Assembly: GCA_963402885.1 (NCBI GenBank)
Contig: OY727096.1
Span: 24,285,820-24,349,819 of the forward strand
Source of the DNA: Antedon bifida
Taxonomy: Eukaryota; Echinodermata; Crinoidea; Comatulida; Antedonidae
Length of the DNA stretch: 64,000 nucleotides
Reading direction: 5' to 3'
Shown here: piece after piece, positions 44,201 through 57,700 of the stretch
Layout: every line of letters starts with the position of its first letter
How positions within the stretch are numbered: the first letter of the stretch is position 1
Made by a program: the position numbers and the translations under genes
Notes under the pieces: model-generated
Databases searched by the model: none
Told to the model about the DNA's origin: nothing
Seen by the model: the letters and a program-made list of their open reading frames with translations, nothing else

Positions 44201-47200
44201 AATCACTGTATTGAGGAATATCATAAACAATGTAGGCATATTGTTATAAAATCGATGTGTTTCTCTTCACTAGCCGGATCATGTGTAGGACCAAAGATTG
44301 ATCTAGAGGAGTGCAGCGTGATTGCTCCTGGAGAAACCTGGAACAGTTTCGTTACTGCTTCAATACAAAAGGGCTCTGATGCATCAACGTATGTAATTGA
44401 TACTTTTATTGATTTTATTATTATATTGTTTTTTTATATTACAGTTATTTATTTATTTTTTATTGTAACTACTGATATTGCATATACTTGCAATATTGAC
44501 ATTGTTAACTAATATATTTTTCAGTATAACTGAAATCCAAGGCAGTTATCCAAATGGAATGAAAATGGCATACGTCAGCGGTTCAGAACCAAGCCAGAAG
44601 GTTGTCAAAGCCAAACTTTCCTTCAAACCTAAAAAAGAAGGTACATATGTATTCAGTTTCACAGCTACTGATGATAATGGGTAAGTGGCATATTTTTAAG
44701 TTTCATGTGAGGGCCATCTCGTGTTGCACAACATATTATACTCACAATCACAATGCATACGCAACTTTTGCGAAGAATAAATCAGTCAATTGTGTAGGTC
44801 TATATTGTGTACAGTACTTATAAATACTTTCAATTGATTTGCAGTGTTCAAAATGATCCCAAGTCTGGACGTTTGATTGTGTCAGGTAAGACGATTATTT
44901 GTGTTTTATCATCTTATCTTATTATCAACATGCTCGCTCACTCAGGTCACCAGAGGAAACTACTACACTGCTTAGAATCCCATCAGTGGGAAGCAGGATT
45001 GCACCAATGTTAAGGAAATCTTTATTGATTTATTTAGCTTAGTGGAGTTTTAACTTGGGGGTTTGGATTCTTGTTTATTGAACCATGGGTACTAGTTTCA
45101 AACGCTATCAGATATTTTCTCACGACATGTTGTTCATCTTCACTGCCAAAAAACGTGTTTTAATATGTTATGTAAGGCATCTTGTGTTTATGATGTTGTG
45201 TGTCTGTTACTGATTGTGTCATTGGTTGTGTCTCTAACCGCTGAATCTATTTGCTTAAAAAGTTCATCTTAACCTATTTTGAAATGTAAAAATGTGTATT
45301 ATTTCTGATTTTTACAAAATATTTTGCTTTCTAAAATCATAACTCGTTTATATTTTATTTCACGATATTTTGTACTTTTTTGTTGGTTTAGCTGATGGTC
45401 TTCCCATGGAAAATAAATTAGACCCCCCTGCAATTCTACCAGATCAATCGACACCAGTTATCAACTCTGTGTACGAGGGAACAGAGGAACTTTGGACAAT
45501 TAAATTTGATGCACCCGTAAGTATACAGTATTCACGGTTAAAATATGACGTTTGGTGATGGCGCTAGTTAATACAGAATGGCCTAATGCATTGCAAACTG
45601 GATACACATTGTTAATTGCTGGTATTTGTGGATTGATATTTGATTCAATATAGTCAATTTCGGCACAACAATACAAAATAAACAAAATGCTAAGGATTTT
45701 CTGAAGCGAACTAAATCACTGTATGAAGACTTTCCTATAATTAAATACAAATATATAACTTATAATTTTGCATACTGTAATTTATGTTGGAGAACCCGGG
45801 TATGGCGTCAGAAAATAGAGCCAGTATAAACATATCATAGCCATATATGAATATATAGGCCTACGTCAATATCATAATCTCATTTTACTTTATAGGTTAC
45901 ACGTCCAGAATCCAAGTCACTCATCAAAATATTAGACTTGAAAGGGAATATAATTACCAAGTATAATGCTGTTGATAAAGATGTAGTAAGGTTCCCCAAA
46001 AGTGATCCAACGATTGTCCAATACCCTGCACCTACTGGTCTAGAAGGAGGCAAAGGTTATCTTGTAAATGTTGAGGCAGGTTTCGGTGAGCGAGTCTGGA
46101 AAACTCCATGTGGCCGCAGCGCAAAGGCTGTCAGTGATGAAGGGATATATAAGTTTGATATCCGTAAGTGAAAATAATATCAATGACAGTAATCTTAATT
46201 TCTTTAACGAAAGAAAAATGAAAGAAAAAACCGGCTGCATAAACTGCCTCTAACAAAATTATGCAATAAAATCAAAAGCATCTCGTTTTATTGTAGGAAT
46301 GGTTTCAAATATACATCTAAAAATGTATTAAGTTTTATTTTCTCATTTTCTATAGCTAAGCCACCAGAGCCAGAAGTAGAATGCGGTGATTCTTACATAA
46401 AAGTCAGCATCCCTAAAACGTACGTGAATAACATTCCAGCAAGTGAGCTTCACCTTCACGACACAAGATGCAGAATTCAGGACAATGACCCAATGTACTA
46501 CACGATTGAGTTTGGCTATGACGAGTGCGGAACTATCATTAAGGTAACAATTGTGCTATTAATAAATTTAAAAATTAAAAATGTTTCTTTTTATTGGCCA
46601 CTGCATAACAATTATCGTATATAGAATCTAGTTAGCTTCTTCTCTTTAAAAATTAACTGAACTCTGTACAGTAGTTGATAGTTAAATCAATTATTAATAA
46701 TAAATTGTTTTAAAACATGTTAGTATAATCAGTTTGTTTTTTTTCAGCGTTCATCAAAATCGAAAACTAAATTCTACAACACAATCCGAGACGACCCTAA
46801 GCCAATCTTTCCAGGTGCACCAGTAACCAGAGCTAAGCATAAGGTTGAGATGCAAATTATTTGTGAAATGAGGGGAGTTGGTGTTAATGACGTATTCTTC
46901 AAACCAGCAGCAGCTGTTAACCCTGAAAAATACAAAGCAACTGGAGAGTTTAAGACTTATCTTAAGATGTATGAAGACTCAAGTTACAACAAAGACATCA
47001 CTGGAACTGCATCAGTTGAACTCAAAGAAACCTTGTACTTTTCTGCGAAGAGCACCTCTTCGAAGGACGTTGCAATCGAAAGCTGCAAAGCAATGGCTAA
47101 ATTCGGAACATGCACAGAGAATGACAAGAAGTACACATTCATTGAAAACGGGTAAGATGATTACTATATACTTTTATTACAATTTTCTTCATATTCTTTA

Positions 47201-48538
47201 CTCATTTAGCTTATTAATATTTAATATCTATTAACTATTACTTTGTCGAAGTGAATATTAATTTTTATTATTAAATTGTAATATACGAAATAAGATTTTG
47301 ATTGATTTGACTTGATAATTATTTAATAAATAATTTGGACATCATTGGCAGATCCAATATTTTGCTAGAAGGTGGAATGGGAGAGGGTATGGCTGAAGGC
47401 CTAAACGTTGTAAAATTAAGCGCTGAACTTACTGGACTCTTAAATGGTCTAAAAAACTTTTTTTCCTAGTGATATTCTCATTTTGAAATTCTGGATAACA
47501 ATTTTGTTTGCCATGGCGTTTTTTATATAATTGGTTGTAAACGGTCCAGCATTAAACGACAAAAGAGGACAAGACTATGGTCAACTGTGCCTAAGAACAC
47601 ATTAATTGTAATCAATGTAATTCTCCATCTTATTATTTAGATGTGGTGTAGACTCATCCGTCAGTCTTACTCCTTCTGGTTTGGATCACCGTTTCTCTAT
47701 TAAATCTTTTGGATTCCTGCAATATGGCTTAACTAATGAGGTAAGGTCTGTCTTTGTTTTAAAAGTAGTGATGATATTCTCAAATGCAAAGGAGAGAGCG
47801 GGGGAATGAAATGTACGTGGAAATGTCCTGTAACTAAAAATGTTTTAATACGTTGGACTAATCGGAGATATCAGAGAAAATGAATATCGATCTAAATTAA
47901 TTTGTTTCGAATCCGGCTTAAATTAATGCTTAAACTTAATACATCCCATATCTAATACGGCCCTGACGTGTAGTTATACATGGAAATATATGGAACGCCA
48001 GGGTTAATAGATCATGGGATGACTGTAAATAGAAAAGAATTAAAAAAAATAGTAAAAGAATGATTGAACTACTGTTCATAAAATACTGTATATTGCAACT
48101 AACCTATAACCCAAGGGAGAGGGTGGGGTATTGGGATGTTGGTGGACAGATATCATGCAATTATATTACATAACAAAAAGATACTATCACATTGATATTT
48201 TCTTAATATTACTAATACTATATTATTCGAGACTGTTGAGATTTGCTATTTATTCATACTTTTAGGCTACTAGTCTAATCTAATTGCCAGAGTTATATTG
48301 AATAAAAAAAGATTAATTTAGACTGCAGCCGAACTAATACTACTAAAGCAAACTAGTTTACAAAATGATACAACACTTTTTTTTCTAGGTATTTGTGAAA
48401 TGTAAGATGGTATCGTGTAAACCTGGAGCAAGTAGTTCACGTTGTGCTGACCTCAAGCGTGGTAACTGCTCCAGACGTCGCCGAAGTATCGGGAACTTTG
48501 AAGAAGAACATGATACATTCATGACATTCAGAATGTAA
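41281..48538 (+). CDS. Gene D: secreted HYRGGT-domain / ZP-domain protein, 785 aa, 14 coding exons
   Basis: Exons: 41281..41385, 42641..42885, 43203..43387, 43528..43655, 43814..43961, 44274..44388, 44525..44680, 44845..44885, 45392..45516, 45896..46163, 46356..46543, 46748..47151, 47641..47740, 48389..48538. Signal peptide MRSLVLLAMVFMVAEVYA, then THYRGGTFYYERLGKAK. Same domains and phases as genes A and C: HYRGGT 19–270, Ig-like 271–374, beta domain 375–505, ZP about 506–764, furin-type RRRR, and the FEEEHDTFMTFRM tail. It is a mosaic: promoter, intron 1 and early exons track gene C, while everything from the intron 9 donor through exon 12 is nearly identical to gene A, introns included. 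Exon 14 and the 3'UTR also match A. Exon 4 reads INEDPTKCRWA, losing the usual DGD motif (Asp-Gly-Asp) of the other genes. Confidence 0.9.
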
Positions 48539-48600
48539 TAAACCAATGAAATTCTAAAGTATTATCTGATAACCGAATGTGATTTTTTTCTTTTGTGTGA

Positions 48601-48606
48601 AATAAA
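48601..48606 (+). promoter_or_regulatory. Gene D polyadenylation signal
   Basis: AATAAA lies 63 bases after the stop, in a 3'UTR almost the same as gene A's. Confidence 0.8.
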
Positions 48607-49218
48607 TGTTTGCAAAGTTAAAAATGTGAGTTTTTTTTTAATTCTGTATTTACATATGTGACAATGAAGATGATGAAAAAAGAAGATTTCGATCTACGAC
48701 CTACGCATAATTATGCTGTTGGTGGTCGCCTGGATTTAGAATCCACCAAAACTCAGTCGAGGAATTAAATTAGAAAGCACATTTCATTGTCCACACATGC
48801 GAACATTAATTAAAATGACGTAACTAGTTCATAATAATAAGTAGAAATCAGTAGAAATTGAATTGTTTGCGAAGATATTTTCATGACAAATGATAATAAA
48901 TCAAACTTGGCAAAATGCAGAGCGACAGAGGGCGTTCTATTTAATATTTCAGCTCATTATTAAAGATACAGGTAACTCGAGATTTTAGTATAAGTCTATC
49001 CAAATGAAATGTGACAATATCGTTTGAATATAATGTTTTGAATAAATTTAATAACTATAATCTTATGTAAACTTACCTACAACAAAAAAGTCTTAATGTA
49101 TAAAATAACAAATTACTTAACTCCGCCCTATCTATCACATATTCTCATAAGATACAAGATCTAAAAATGTCTAGTAAAGCCAAATACAGAATATAAATCT
49201 GTAATTAAATGGTGGTCT

Positions 49219-49860
49219 ATAGCAGTAACCCGTGCTCTGCACGTTCTTGTCTGTCTTAATAATAATGGGATGAATAAGTATAACAGCGCAATACTGGATA
49301 TGGGATATGAAAGGGACAACGTGCAAGAGGTGCAACTTGAAGATTAAAACATTTTAATGATAAAATATGAATAAGTTATAATAATAAAACTACAGCTGCT
49401 TACGGACACAAAAAGTGTCCGAAATTAAATGTTGCGCTCGGATTTTTTTTTTGGGTGTTCATAAATTTTGTGGAAACACCCATTTGGATTCGTTTATGTG
49501 GTTTTTGTTTAGAGTTCATTTACATTTTTTTTTCATGGTTTTATATATTTTGCAATTTTTTTTTGTGAGGTTTCGTATCTTTTTTGCTAGTTTTGTAATT
49601 GAACTCGAACGTACTAAGCATGTCAATGGCCACGGCGTTTTACTCACTGAGCCAAACCGTGATTTACGGTCATTATGTTCAAAGAATTGGGAGGTGTAAT
49701 TAATTAAAACTTCAACGACGCGATCATGGTATTTGTAGAGGAGGAGGTTGCGTAGTTTATACAGTGACGTAACATGGTTGCTGACATCAGTGTGCCGTTC
49801 AGTGGTTTTGGAGGAGATACGTAAAATACGCGAAAAATTTAGTAGCATTAATATATAGAT
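49219..49860. mobile_element. Second copy of the AGCAGTAACCCGTGC dispersed repeat
   Basis: It starts AGCAGTAACCCGTGCTCTGC and ends TAGCATTAATATATAGATAC, sharing with the copy at 33918–35030 the internal block GTTTATACAGTGACGTAACA and CAGTGGTTTTGGAGGAGATA. It is shorter than that copy. The minus open stretch 49516–49875 is only this repeat read through. Confidence 0.55.
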
Positions 49861-50246
49861 ACTTTTTTTTCTCATTTCAATATATAATTTTGTTCATGGT
49901 TGTTCATCATTTAGATAGTTATGATAATTGTATTTTTCATACGACCACGTGTGAACGAGCCTACGTTTTAAGATAAAGATTTCATTATTGTTATTATTAT
50001 GTTTATTTACGATCAGTGCATAGAGTTTAGTGAGACAGACCACATCGTAATTAAAACGGCTTGTTTGATACTAATTAAAAAACACATAATAATTGTTTAG
50101 AAATTTGTACTTAAGCATGTGTTTATGTCATTTATAATGTATTTTGATATTAACATAAGCATACAAACAATTGCTAACAATTAACTGCCAACTTTCGACT
50201 AATTAAAAAGACAACCCTAGCATATACCCGACCTGGATCAGTTCTG

Positions 50247-50498
50247 TCGTTGTTGGTCGTCACCTAGTCCCAGAAAACATCAAACTTCGTCGAGGTGAAG
50301 CTGTAGCGACAAAACACGTCCGGCGTCCCATAACACAGAATGCGCATATTAGCACTGACGTAGGCCTACTTTAGTCGTTGGTCGTCGCCTGGGCCCAGAA
50401 ATATCAAACTGTGTCGAGGTGAGTCTAGAGCGAGAAAAGACGTCCGGCGTCCCATAACACATAATGCGCATGCGTACATTGGTCGTTGGTCGTCGCAA
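50247..50498. repeat. Imperfect tandem repeat, units of about 108–128 bp, 2.2 copies
   Basis: TCGTTGTTGGTCGTCACCTAG (50247), TCGTTGGTCGTCGCCTGG (50375) and TCGTTGGTCGTCGCAAAT (50483) start successive units that also share ACGTCCGGCGTCCCATAACA and AATGCGCAT. Weaker relatives of this text occur just downstream of genes C and D (about 36810 and 48700), so it probably comes from an element spread through the array's spacers. Confidence 0.7.
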
Positions 50499-50892
50499 AT
50501 TGAAATATTCCTATTGTGTAAAACAGCTTGCATTTACAGTATACTAAATATTTAGAATACATTTTCCTAACAACGGTCAAACGTATGTGATAAAACCATA
50601 ATGCAAGATTCATTGGTTAGAAATCTATACTATGTCGGATTAGCATACAGTACAGATGCCATTATACCATGGTAGGCCTAAAAAGCTATTGTCATGGGTA
50701 GGCCTACCATTGAAAGAATACCTATGTAAGGTTTAGTGAACTTTATTAGCACTTCTTTACAGTTGAAACACTGTTGTTTATTTATGTTATATAGTTCCAT
50801 TACAATAATATAACATAAACATTACTCAATTATTGCAGCTTTTGTGTGTTAATCCATAGGCCTTCTAATGGTGTATCGATGATTGTTGTTGT

Positions 50893-51166
50893 AAAACAAT
50901 ATTAACAAGAAATGGAAAATACACTTATTCCTAAATATTGTTTAGGTTTTGGTAATAGGCGTAGTGTTTTCACACATTTTAAACATGATAAATAGCGAAA
51001 ACTTTACACAATTTGTTTATTAAGTAAAACACTTTGATGTGTTACCTTGCTCGTGCTGTTATCGGCAACTTTTCATCAGTGTTGTAGGCATTTTCTTTAA
51101 CGGCTTTGCGTTACTTTTTCGCTTCGCAAAATTGCAACCTGGTTCCGGCCTATCAACTTACATCAG
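50893..51166 (+). promoter_or_regulatory. Gene E promoter region and leader exon
   Basis: This stretch is homologous to 63541–63786 (shared TTATTCCTAAAT and GTTTTCACACATTTTA, then a TGATAAA(T/A)A box). The leader exon ends at 51166 (ACATCAG|GTATTTTC). Its intron (51167–51770) ends at TTTTGGCAG, one base before the ATG. It is unlike the promoter class of C and D, so the array uses at least two promoter types. Confidence 0.6.
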
Positions 51167-51299
51167 GTATTTTCATCTACAATTTCCGACAAAAATAATT
51201 GCTATAATTTATTATGTAGTTTAGATAAATTTGTAGACAATTTAAGTCTAGTTCGGCTTTCGTTTCCGAGTAGATCGTGTATTGCTAATTTGATGACTT

Positions 51300-51437
51300 T
51301 CTATCACCTGAGTGGGGAGGAACAATGTGGATAAAGAATCTTGCTCAAGCACTCAACACTACAGTGACCGGGCCGGGCTTGAACCGGCAACCTTTTGATG
51401 ACAAGTCCAATGCTCTAACCACAGTGCTCAACTGCAG
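51300..51437 (-). mobile_element. tRNA-derived SINE in gene E leader intron
   Basis: On the minus strand, 51435 down to about 51365 reads like a tRNA: A box TGGTTAGAGCATTGG and B box GGTTCAAGCCC, ending CCCGGCC. It is followed by GTGCTTGAGCAAGATTCTTT, a tail text common in invertebrate and fish SINEs. It is not a functional tRNA gene, since the acceptor stem does not pair well. Confidence 0.7.
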
Positions 51438-51771
51438 ATAGAGAGCTTCTATATTTTTTGCGGACTTCTTTAATAACAAAATATAAAAAATAAATTGTGT
51501 CATTGCAATTACGCGTTGTTATAGTTGGTCAATTATTCAGGAGAAAAACAACTTTTAATTAAAAAATTATATTAGTATGTTTAATCATTATTTTCTTCCA
51601 ATAGGCCTGTCTTGACAAAGTTTTGATTTTCTGTTAAATAAATTAATAATATATTAACCAATATTTTAAAAATAAATAAACATTTGATCAACTTTTTACC
51701 TTCTTTAGATGTGTTCTGAAACATTTTTATAACGCAGGTCAATCTATTGTAATATTTTTTATTTTGGCAGC

Positions 51772-54700
51772 ATGAAGACTCTTGTGCTTTTGGCGATGGC
51801 GTTGATGGCAGTTGATGTGTATGCTTCTCACTACCGTGGTGGTACATTTTACTGGGAAAAGCTCGGAAAAAAAGAAATCCGTATCTATTGGCATCTCGCA
51901 TTCAGACGAGGGAATGATTTTTTAGAGTATATGTGTAACAACGTCGGACAAGAAATGACATCAGAAGACGTCACTTTGACCTGTACCAACTGTAATGAAG
52001 ATAAAATAATTGCAACACCCCTTAAAATTAATTGTACATTCTTTTCACGAGAAATGGAATGGAGCCTTTTTGATGGACACATTGATTATAAGGCAGACCA
52101 TGAGGCATTCAATATGGCGTAAGTACTCTTTATTTTGTATATTTATATTTTAATCGAACAGTAAAGCATCTACTAAATTAAAAACCAAGTCTAAACATAA
52201 ATCTAATAGACTAACAACAGATCTAGAGTCATTGTGTAGTTAAATCAAGCTTAGAGTTATGGATTTAAATCTTTAAAATTAAGAGAGTAGGCCTACATTA
52301 AATGTACTGTACTCTCTTAATTTTAAAGATTTAAATCGTCAACAATTGGCAACAGGCAGATTTTGCGTGTTGCTTTTACATTTAAAATATAACAATCATT
52401 TAGCGTAAATTATTACAAATTAAATCATTCTCACTTTATAAGATATCGAATAAAAAGTGTCTCACACCTTGCTAACAAAGAACCAATTCCATGTACTAAA
52501 AACAAAAAAGACCTTTTACTATCTTCATGATTCTTTTTTTATAGACTTAAAACAGACAATTGTATTGCCAGTAATTGGATTGAACTTCAAAATTACGGCT
52601 CTGGCAAGTGTTGGTCACTTTTGACCAAAGTTGACACTTCAATAGAAAACAACTCTCCAAGAGTTACATCCGGTTTACCAGTTTATCGAGTCAGACAAGG
52701 CTGTGGCAAGGTGGCTATCAATCTTAACCGTAAGCATAATGCGTTTTTACAACATTAAGCCTAAATTTACTATTATTACAAATGGAAAAATTGCATACGT
52801 AATAACTATTAATCTTTTAGCTATCGATATAGACGGAGACCCCACTAGATGTCGATGGGCAAGTCACAACGAATGTCCAGAGAGACGATCTGATATAGCT
52901 GATACAAAGCCTGTGTGTAATCAGCCTACAGATTTCACAAAACTTTACAGGGTACTTAATTCGTTTTTTAAATTGATTTCCACACATCATTATATATATT
53001 ACAAAGAATAAATGTGTGGGCAAATAAGTTCAAAGAACTAGAAGCCGTAACAACCGGATAAAAATACATAAGCATGATCTATAGGCCTAATGACGAGTAA
53101 GGTGTAGTAAAAGAAATGTAATAGTTAGTGTAATAAAGAATTGTAATTATGATGAACATGTAAAGAAAACCTTACGTAACAATCAGCAATGAATTGAATT
53201 GTAAAGTAAACAGTTATTATTACATGTACACATTATACATAAACAACCCAAGTTTCGATACAATACAATGTATTGATTATCCAAAGTACGAGCATCATGA
53301 GCAAAAGCATAACTACTGTAATGATAAGAATTATAGTAAATTTTACAAATACTAACAGGATAATGGTCTTTAATTAAAAAAAAATTGTATTTTTATTTGA
53401 AAAATTTAAATACTTGTAATGCTTCCAAATGTACATAAATTACAGACAATTTTTGTGTAATTCCTACCTTAACTTTTACGACACGCGTTCTGTTTATCAC
53501 CGATGTAAAATAAGTGGGGTTAGAATCTAGGTTGTTGCAAAGTTGCAAACAAACCAAGAGCTACCCTTTAAGGTTTTTTATAAACCAGTGGATTTGAAGC
53601 TTACAAATTAAATTCACTAATCATAATGTTATTAAACATTAGAAATTAGGAAATTCGATGAAATACCCAGCTCATACAAGCTGAGAAATCATTATTGATT
53701 TGATGTTTTAATTTATTTAGAAAGAATGCAAGATCGAGTTTGATGTTGGAGAAAATGAGAAGCAAGGGTGGTATGCCGCTTCCGTAATGATCGAAGATTT
53801 TGAAGATGAAACTTACAGTAAAGCCAAGAGCACAGTTCCATTCCAATTTCTACTCGAAATTATTGCACGTAAGTCATCATATCCGATATGGCTAAATTAA
53901 TAAAATATGCCAATTTTAAGTCGCACCGCCACAAAACCACTACGCCTGTGTTGCAGCATTTTGAATGTGTGTACCATCGACGGGAGTAAACATCCTAGTA
54001 TTATGAAATTGGCACTTGCACACATTTTGGTCCGCATTGTTCCGCGCATCCAATACCTAACAATGCGTGCCGTTTCATGCCACACGCATTGTCACGCTTA
54101 ACATCATTAACAACATAGTTTTTTTGAATTGTACTGTATTGAGAATGAGAAGAACCTGTGGCCGTATTCACCAATCTCACTTAGGCTAAGTGATACTTAC
54201 TCCTAAAATTTAAGAATTAGTTATGGTAATTAGTAAGGGTAAAAATAATCATAAATATTCAGTCCCAATTTCGCTATGGTCCATTCACTTTCCTCTCTAA
54301 AAACTAATTTGCATATTTTAAAAAAGAGTAAGAAGGGGATTGGGGGACGGGGGAACGGGGAGGATGAAGAAAAGTGTGTGATATGCCTATATGATCAATA
54401 AAAAGAAAATGGCAGTCAAAACAAAAACAAGTAAATGAATACATATTAGGCCTAGACTAATTTGTATGAGGATCAAGAAAAATAGGTCTAGCCTAGATGC
54501 TACTAACAAACCAAATTTCTGTGTAGGCCTAAACCTGTCTGTATTGAGGCATATGCATCCTAGGCTGGTTACTGGTCAGACCAACAGAGGGAGCCTAGCA
54601 TCTCTACCTAGCCTACTAGACTGGGGCTACTTTCTATTACAATGAAAATGAGAAGCCATCTTCCACGAAAATAATGGCAGTCAAAACAAAAACAAATAAA

Positions 54701-57700
54701 TTAATATATAGGCCTAGATAAGTCTAAATGCTAATTAAACCAAACATGAATCCTATGCTGGTTACTGGGCAGACCAACAGGGGCCTAGCCTAGACTGGAA
54801 CTATCTAGAAGTAGGCATAGTACTCGCACATTTAGAATCGTCAGAACAACCAAGGTACTGAATAGTTAAGGGAACTTTTAAGGGACCTCTGAGGTCCCTT
54901 AAACGGTGTGCATAACTTCAGTTCATAACATTTTAAAGTTAAACTAATTCTAATTTCTGTAAAGCCTGTTTTGCTTTGTTTGCCGACATTGAAGTTGATT
55001 TTATGTACATGCGCACATAGTAATTCTTGAAACGTTTGGAATAATGCACAACCTATCAGAGCACATGCATGCTCGATTCACGTACATTGATAATGTGAAC
55101 TGCGTTTTTTAGCTGGATCATGTGTAGTTCCAAAGATTGAAATAGAGGAATGTAGTGTGATTGTACTTGGAGAGACATGGGAAAGTTCCGTTAAAGCATC
55201 ATTACAAGATGGGTCAGCTGCATCACGGTACGTATTTTTAACATATTATTGATGGGGGCAGAACAGAAGTTAGTCTATAAACTTACTTATGCCAAGCACC
55301 AAATAAGGCCTTGTAACAGAAAGTTTTTCACCCATTACTGCACAGTTCACTGCATATCTCCCCATCATTTCCTGTTGGTGTTTCAAACTATATAATCTAT
55401 CTGTTTTGTATGCAAATATTTTTCTTTCTCGTGAAAACTGTATCATACCTACAAAAGTTTAAAATTTAAATCTTGGTCAATGCTATCTCTATTACTACAC
55501 TTTCTAAGTATAATATTTTCTCTCCTGTTTAAAAACAGTACAATATTAATTGTCATTCAAATGCCTTTCTATACACTAACAAAAGAAATATATTTTTCCA
55601 TTCATTTTCAATCTCATTACAGATGTATTATCTCTAAAACAGGTTAATAACAATACAAAAATAAATTAAAAAAATTTTGTCCGACAGCTTTACTAATTTT
55701 ATTGATTTAAAAAAAAGTTTTTTTCAGGTAGGCCTCTAACTTTGGTGCTGTTAATGCTCAAACTTCCTTTTGATATCCGACTTGCTTAATATACTCTTCC
55801 TTCAAATTTCTGCTCAAGAACCATCTTTTTGCTGTGTTGCTTCCGTTTTCCTATCTTTTCATCTGAGATGGCTAATTTGATTTAATTTAATCCATTTTAT
55901 TTTTTATTCTAAATTGCTTGTGCTTTATTTTATCTTTATAAATTATATTTGTTTTAATTTAAATTATATTACATGCTTATGTCTCGTCATGTTGTATTTT
56001 TGTGAGGATCCCTAATGATCAGCTTCGGCTGGATGGACCCTCGTAAAATATTGTTGAAATAAAAATAAAATAAATGTGACATAAAAATATTTTTTTCAGA
56101 AGACAATATATCACAATATATAATATAGTGTTGTGAATTTATATTGATTCTTTTCAACAGCTTATTCATATAATCATTAAGCAGTTAAATGATTTACATA
56201 ATAAATCCACGGAACAGTAATACAATAAATTAGATTATAAATCGATCGATCAACAATCTCTTCTTCAATCAATTTTCTTATTTTTTAATAAATTACAACA
56301 ATTTACTGACACACAAAACAAAACATAAATTAAATAGTTATAACTAAATAAACGTGTTAAAATAGTACATTGGTAGTATATGATTCGTTGGTTGTTTATA
56401 TGTATGATGATGATACTAATCTTCTGACGACAAATTACAAAACAACGACAGTGCAGTGAATCACGAGTACATATCTTAACTCTCTTATGCCAGTTTGTGC
56501 ATTACGTCATTCATTAATTAATCACGCATAACGGATTGCAACTAACGCCATCACACATTTACGTTTTGATATGTTTATTTTTATTATGCACAGGTGTATT
56601 GATGTTTTTCAATCCTTCCAGTAATTTGCTACTGGCTTTATTAATTAGGGAAAATGTATTAAAATAGCCAATGTCAATGATGTCAATCATGATATACGTT
56701 TTGTTGTAATACTATTTTAGTATAAATGAGATCCAAGCAAGTGGAATAGGACTAACCATGCACGTTAGCCCAACTTCAGACAAGACTTCAAAACAAGCTA
56801 ACATTTTTTTCAAACCCGAAGCTGTAGGTACCTATACGTTCAGCTTCACTGCTACAGATAATAATGGGTATGTACGAGGCCAATCTTATATATTGTGTAA
56901 CGACAACGTACGAACCATGGTACGAACCCTAGCAAATAACTGAAGATAAATTGAAAATGAGACCGTTTCTAGTAGTCCATTACGGTAAACTTTATATTTC
57001 CATTTTTGCGTACGGATATTTTTTGTTCGTAAATAGTTTTTGTTTTGTTGAAGACCCGATTCTGAAACAAGCTTCCGAGCTCTCTTAAGTTTATGCAATA
57101 AATATTTTTACAATTTCATAATTATATACCAATAGTGTTCAAAGTGCTCCGAAGACTGCACGTGTGATTGTATGTAAGTATGATAATTATTATTATCTAT
57201 TTTACATTATACTACGATGTTTCTATTTAAAGACACTTTCATATACAATCACTGCGATAACCAGTAGGTGTGTATCTCGATATGCCTAACTGGCTAGTTT
57301 GTAGGCCCTAGTTTTTACCTAGTAGCTTGATAACATCGGAAACGTAATCGAATATCGTACCCTTGCCTAGCCTCGCGTTGTCTCTTTGCTGAATTAATTA
57401 TCTTCGTGTTTATAAGGAAGAATTCGTTTATACAAACCGGGGGAAAATTCGGTATTCTCGCTGAAAGGTGACGGTTCTCAAATTTTGTTTATATCCGACT
57501 CTATATGCACCAAAAAGTGCATCACACAATTCATTTCAAATTACTATTTTTCTTCCAAATTAAATTAAAAACATTTTTTTAGGCCTAAATGTTTATGAAA
57601 TTAAAACAGACTAAAAATGAAAGTATCAAACCGCGCGCAATGATACCGGTATTTATACTCGCACGGTCTTTTTCTGCCTTATGTGGTTATATACTTTGCA

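Noticed and set aside
49516-49875. Minus-strand open stretch of 119 codons (…RFGSVSKTPWPL…)
   Set aside because: It is the AGCAGTAACCCGTGC repeat read through. Similar words at 57828–58208 come from another copy of the same repeat.
50247-50498. CRISPR-like array
   Set aside because: Only two and a bit long, imperfect units with no short spacers, in a eukaryotic genome; an ordinary tandem repeat.
51300-51437. True tRNA gene
   Set aside because: Good A and B boxes, but the acceptor stem does not pair, and a SINE-type tail (GTGCTTGAGCAAG) follows.
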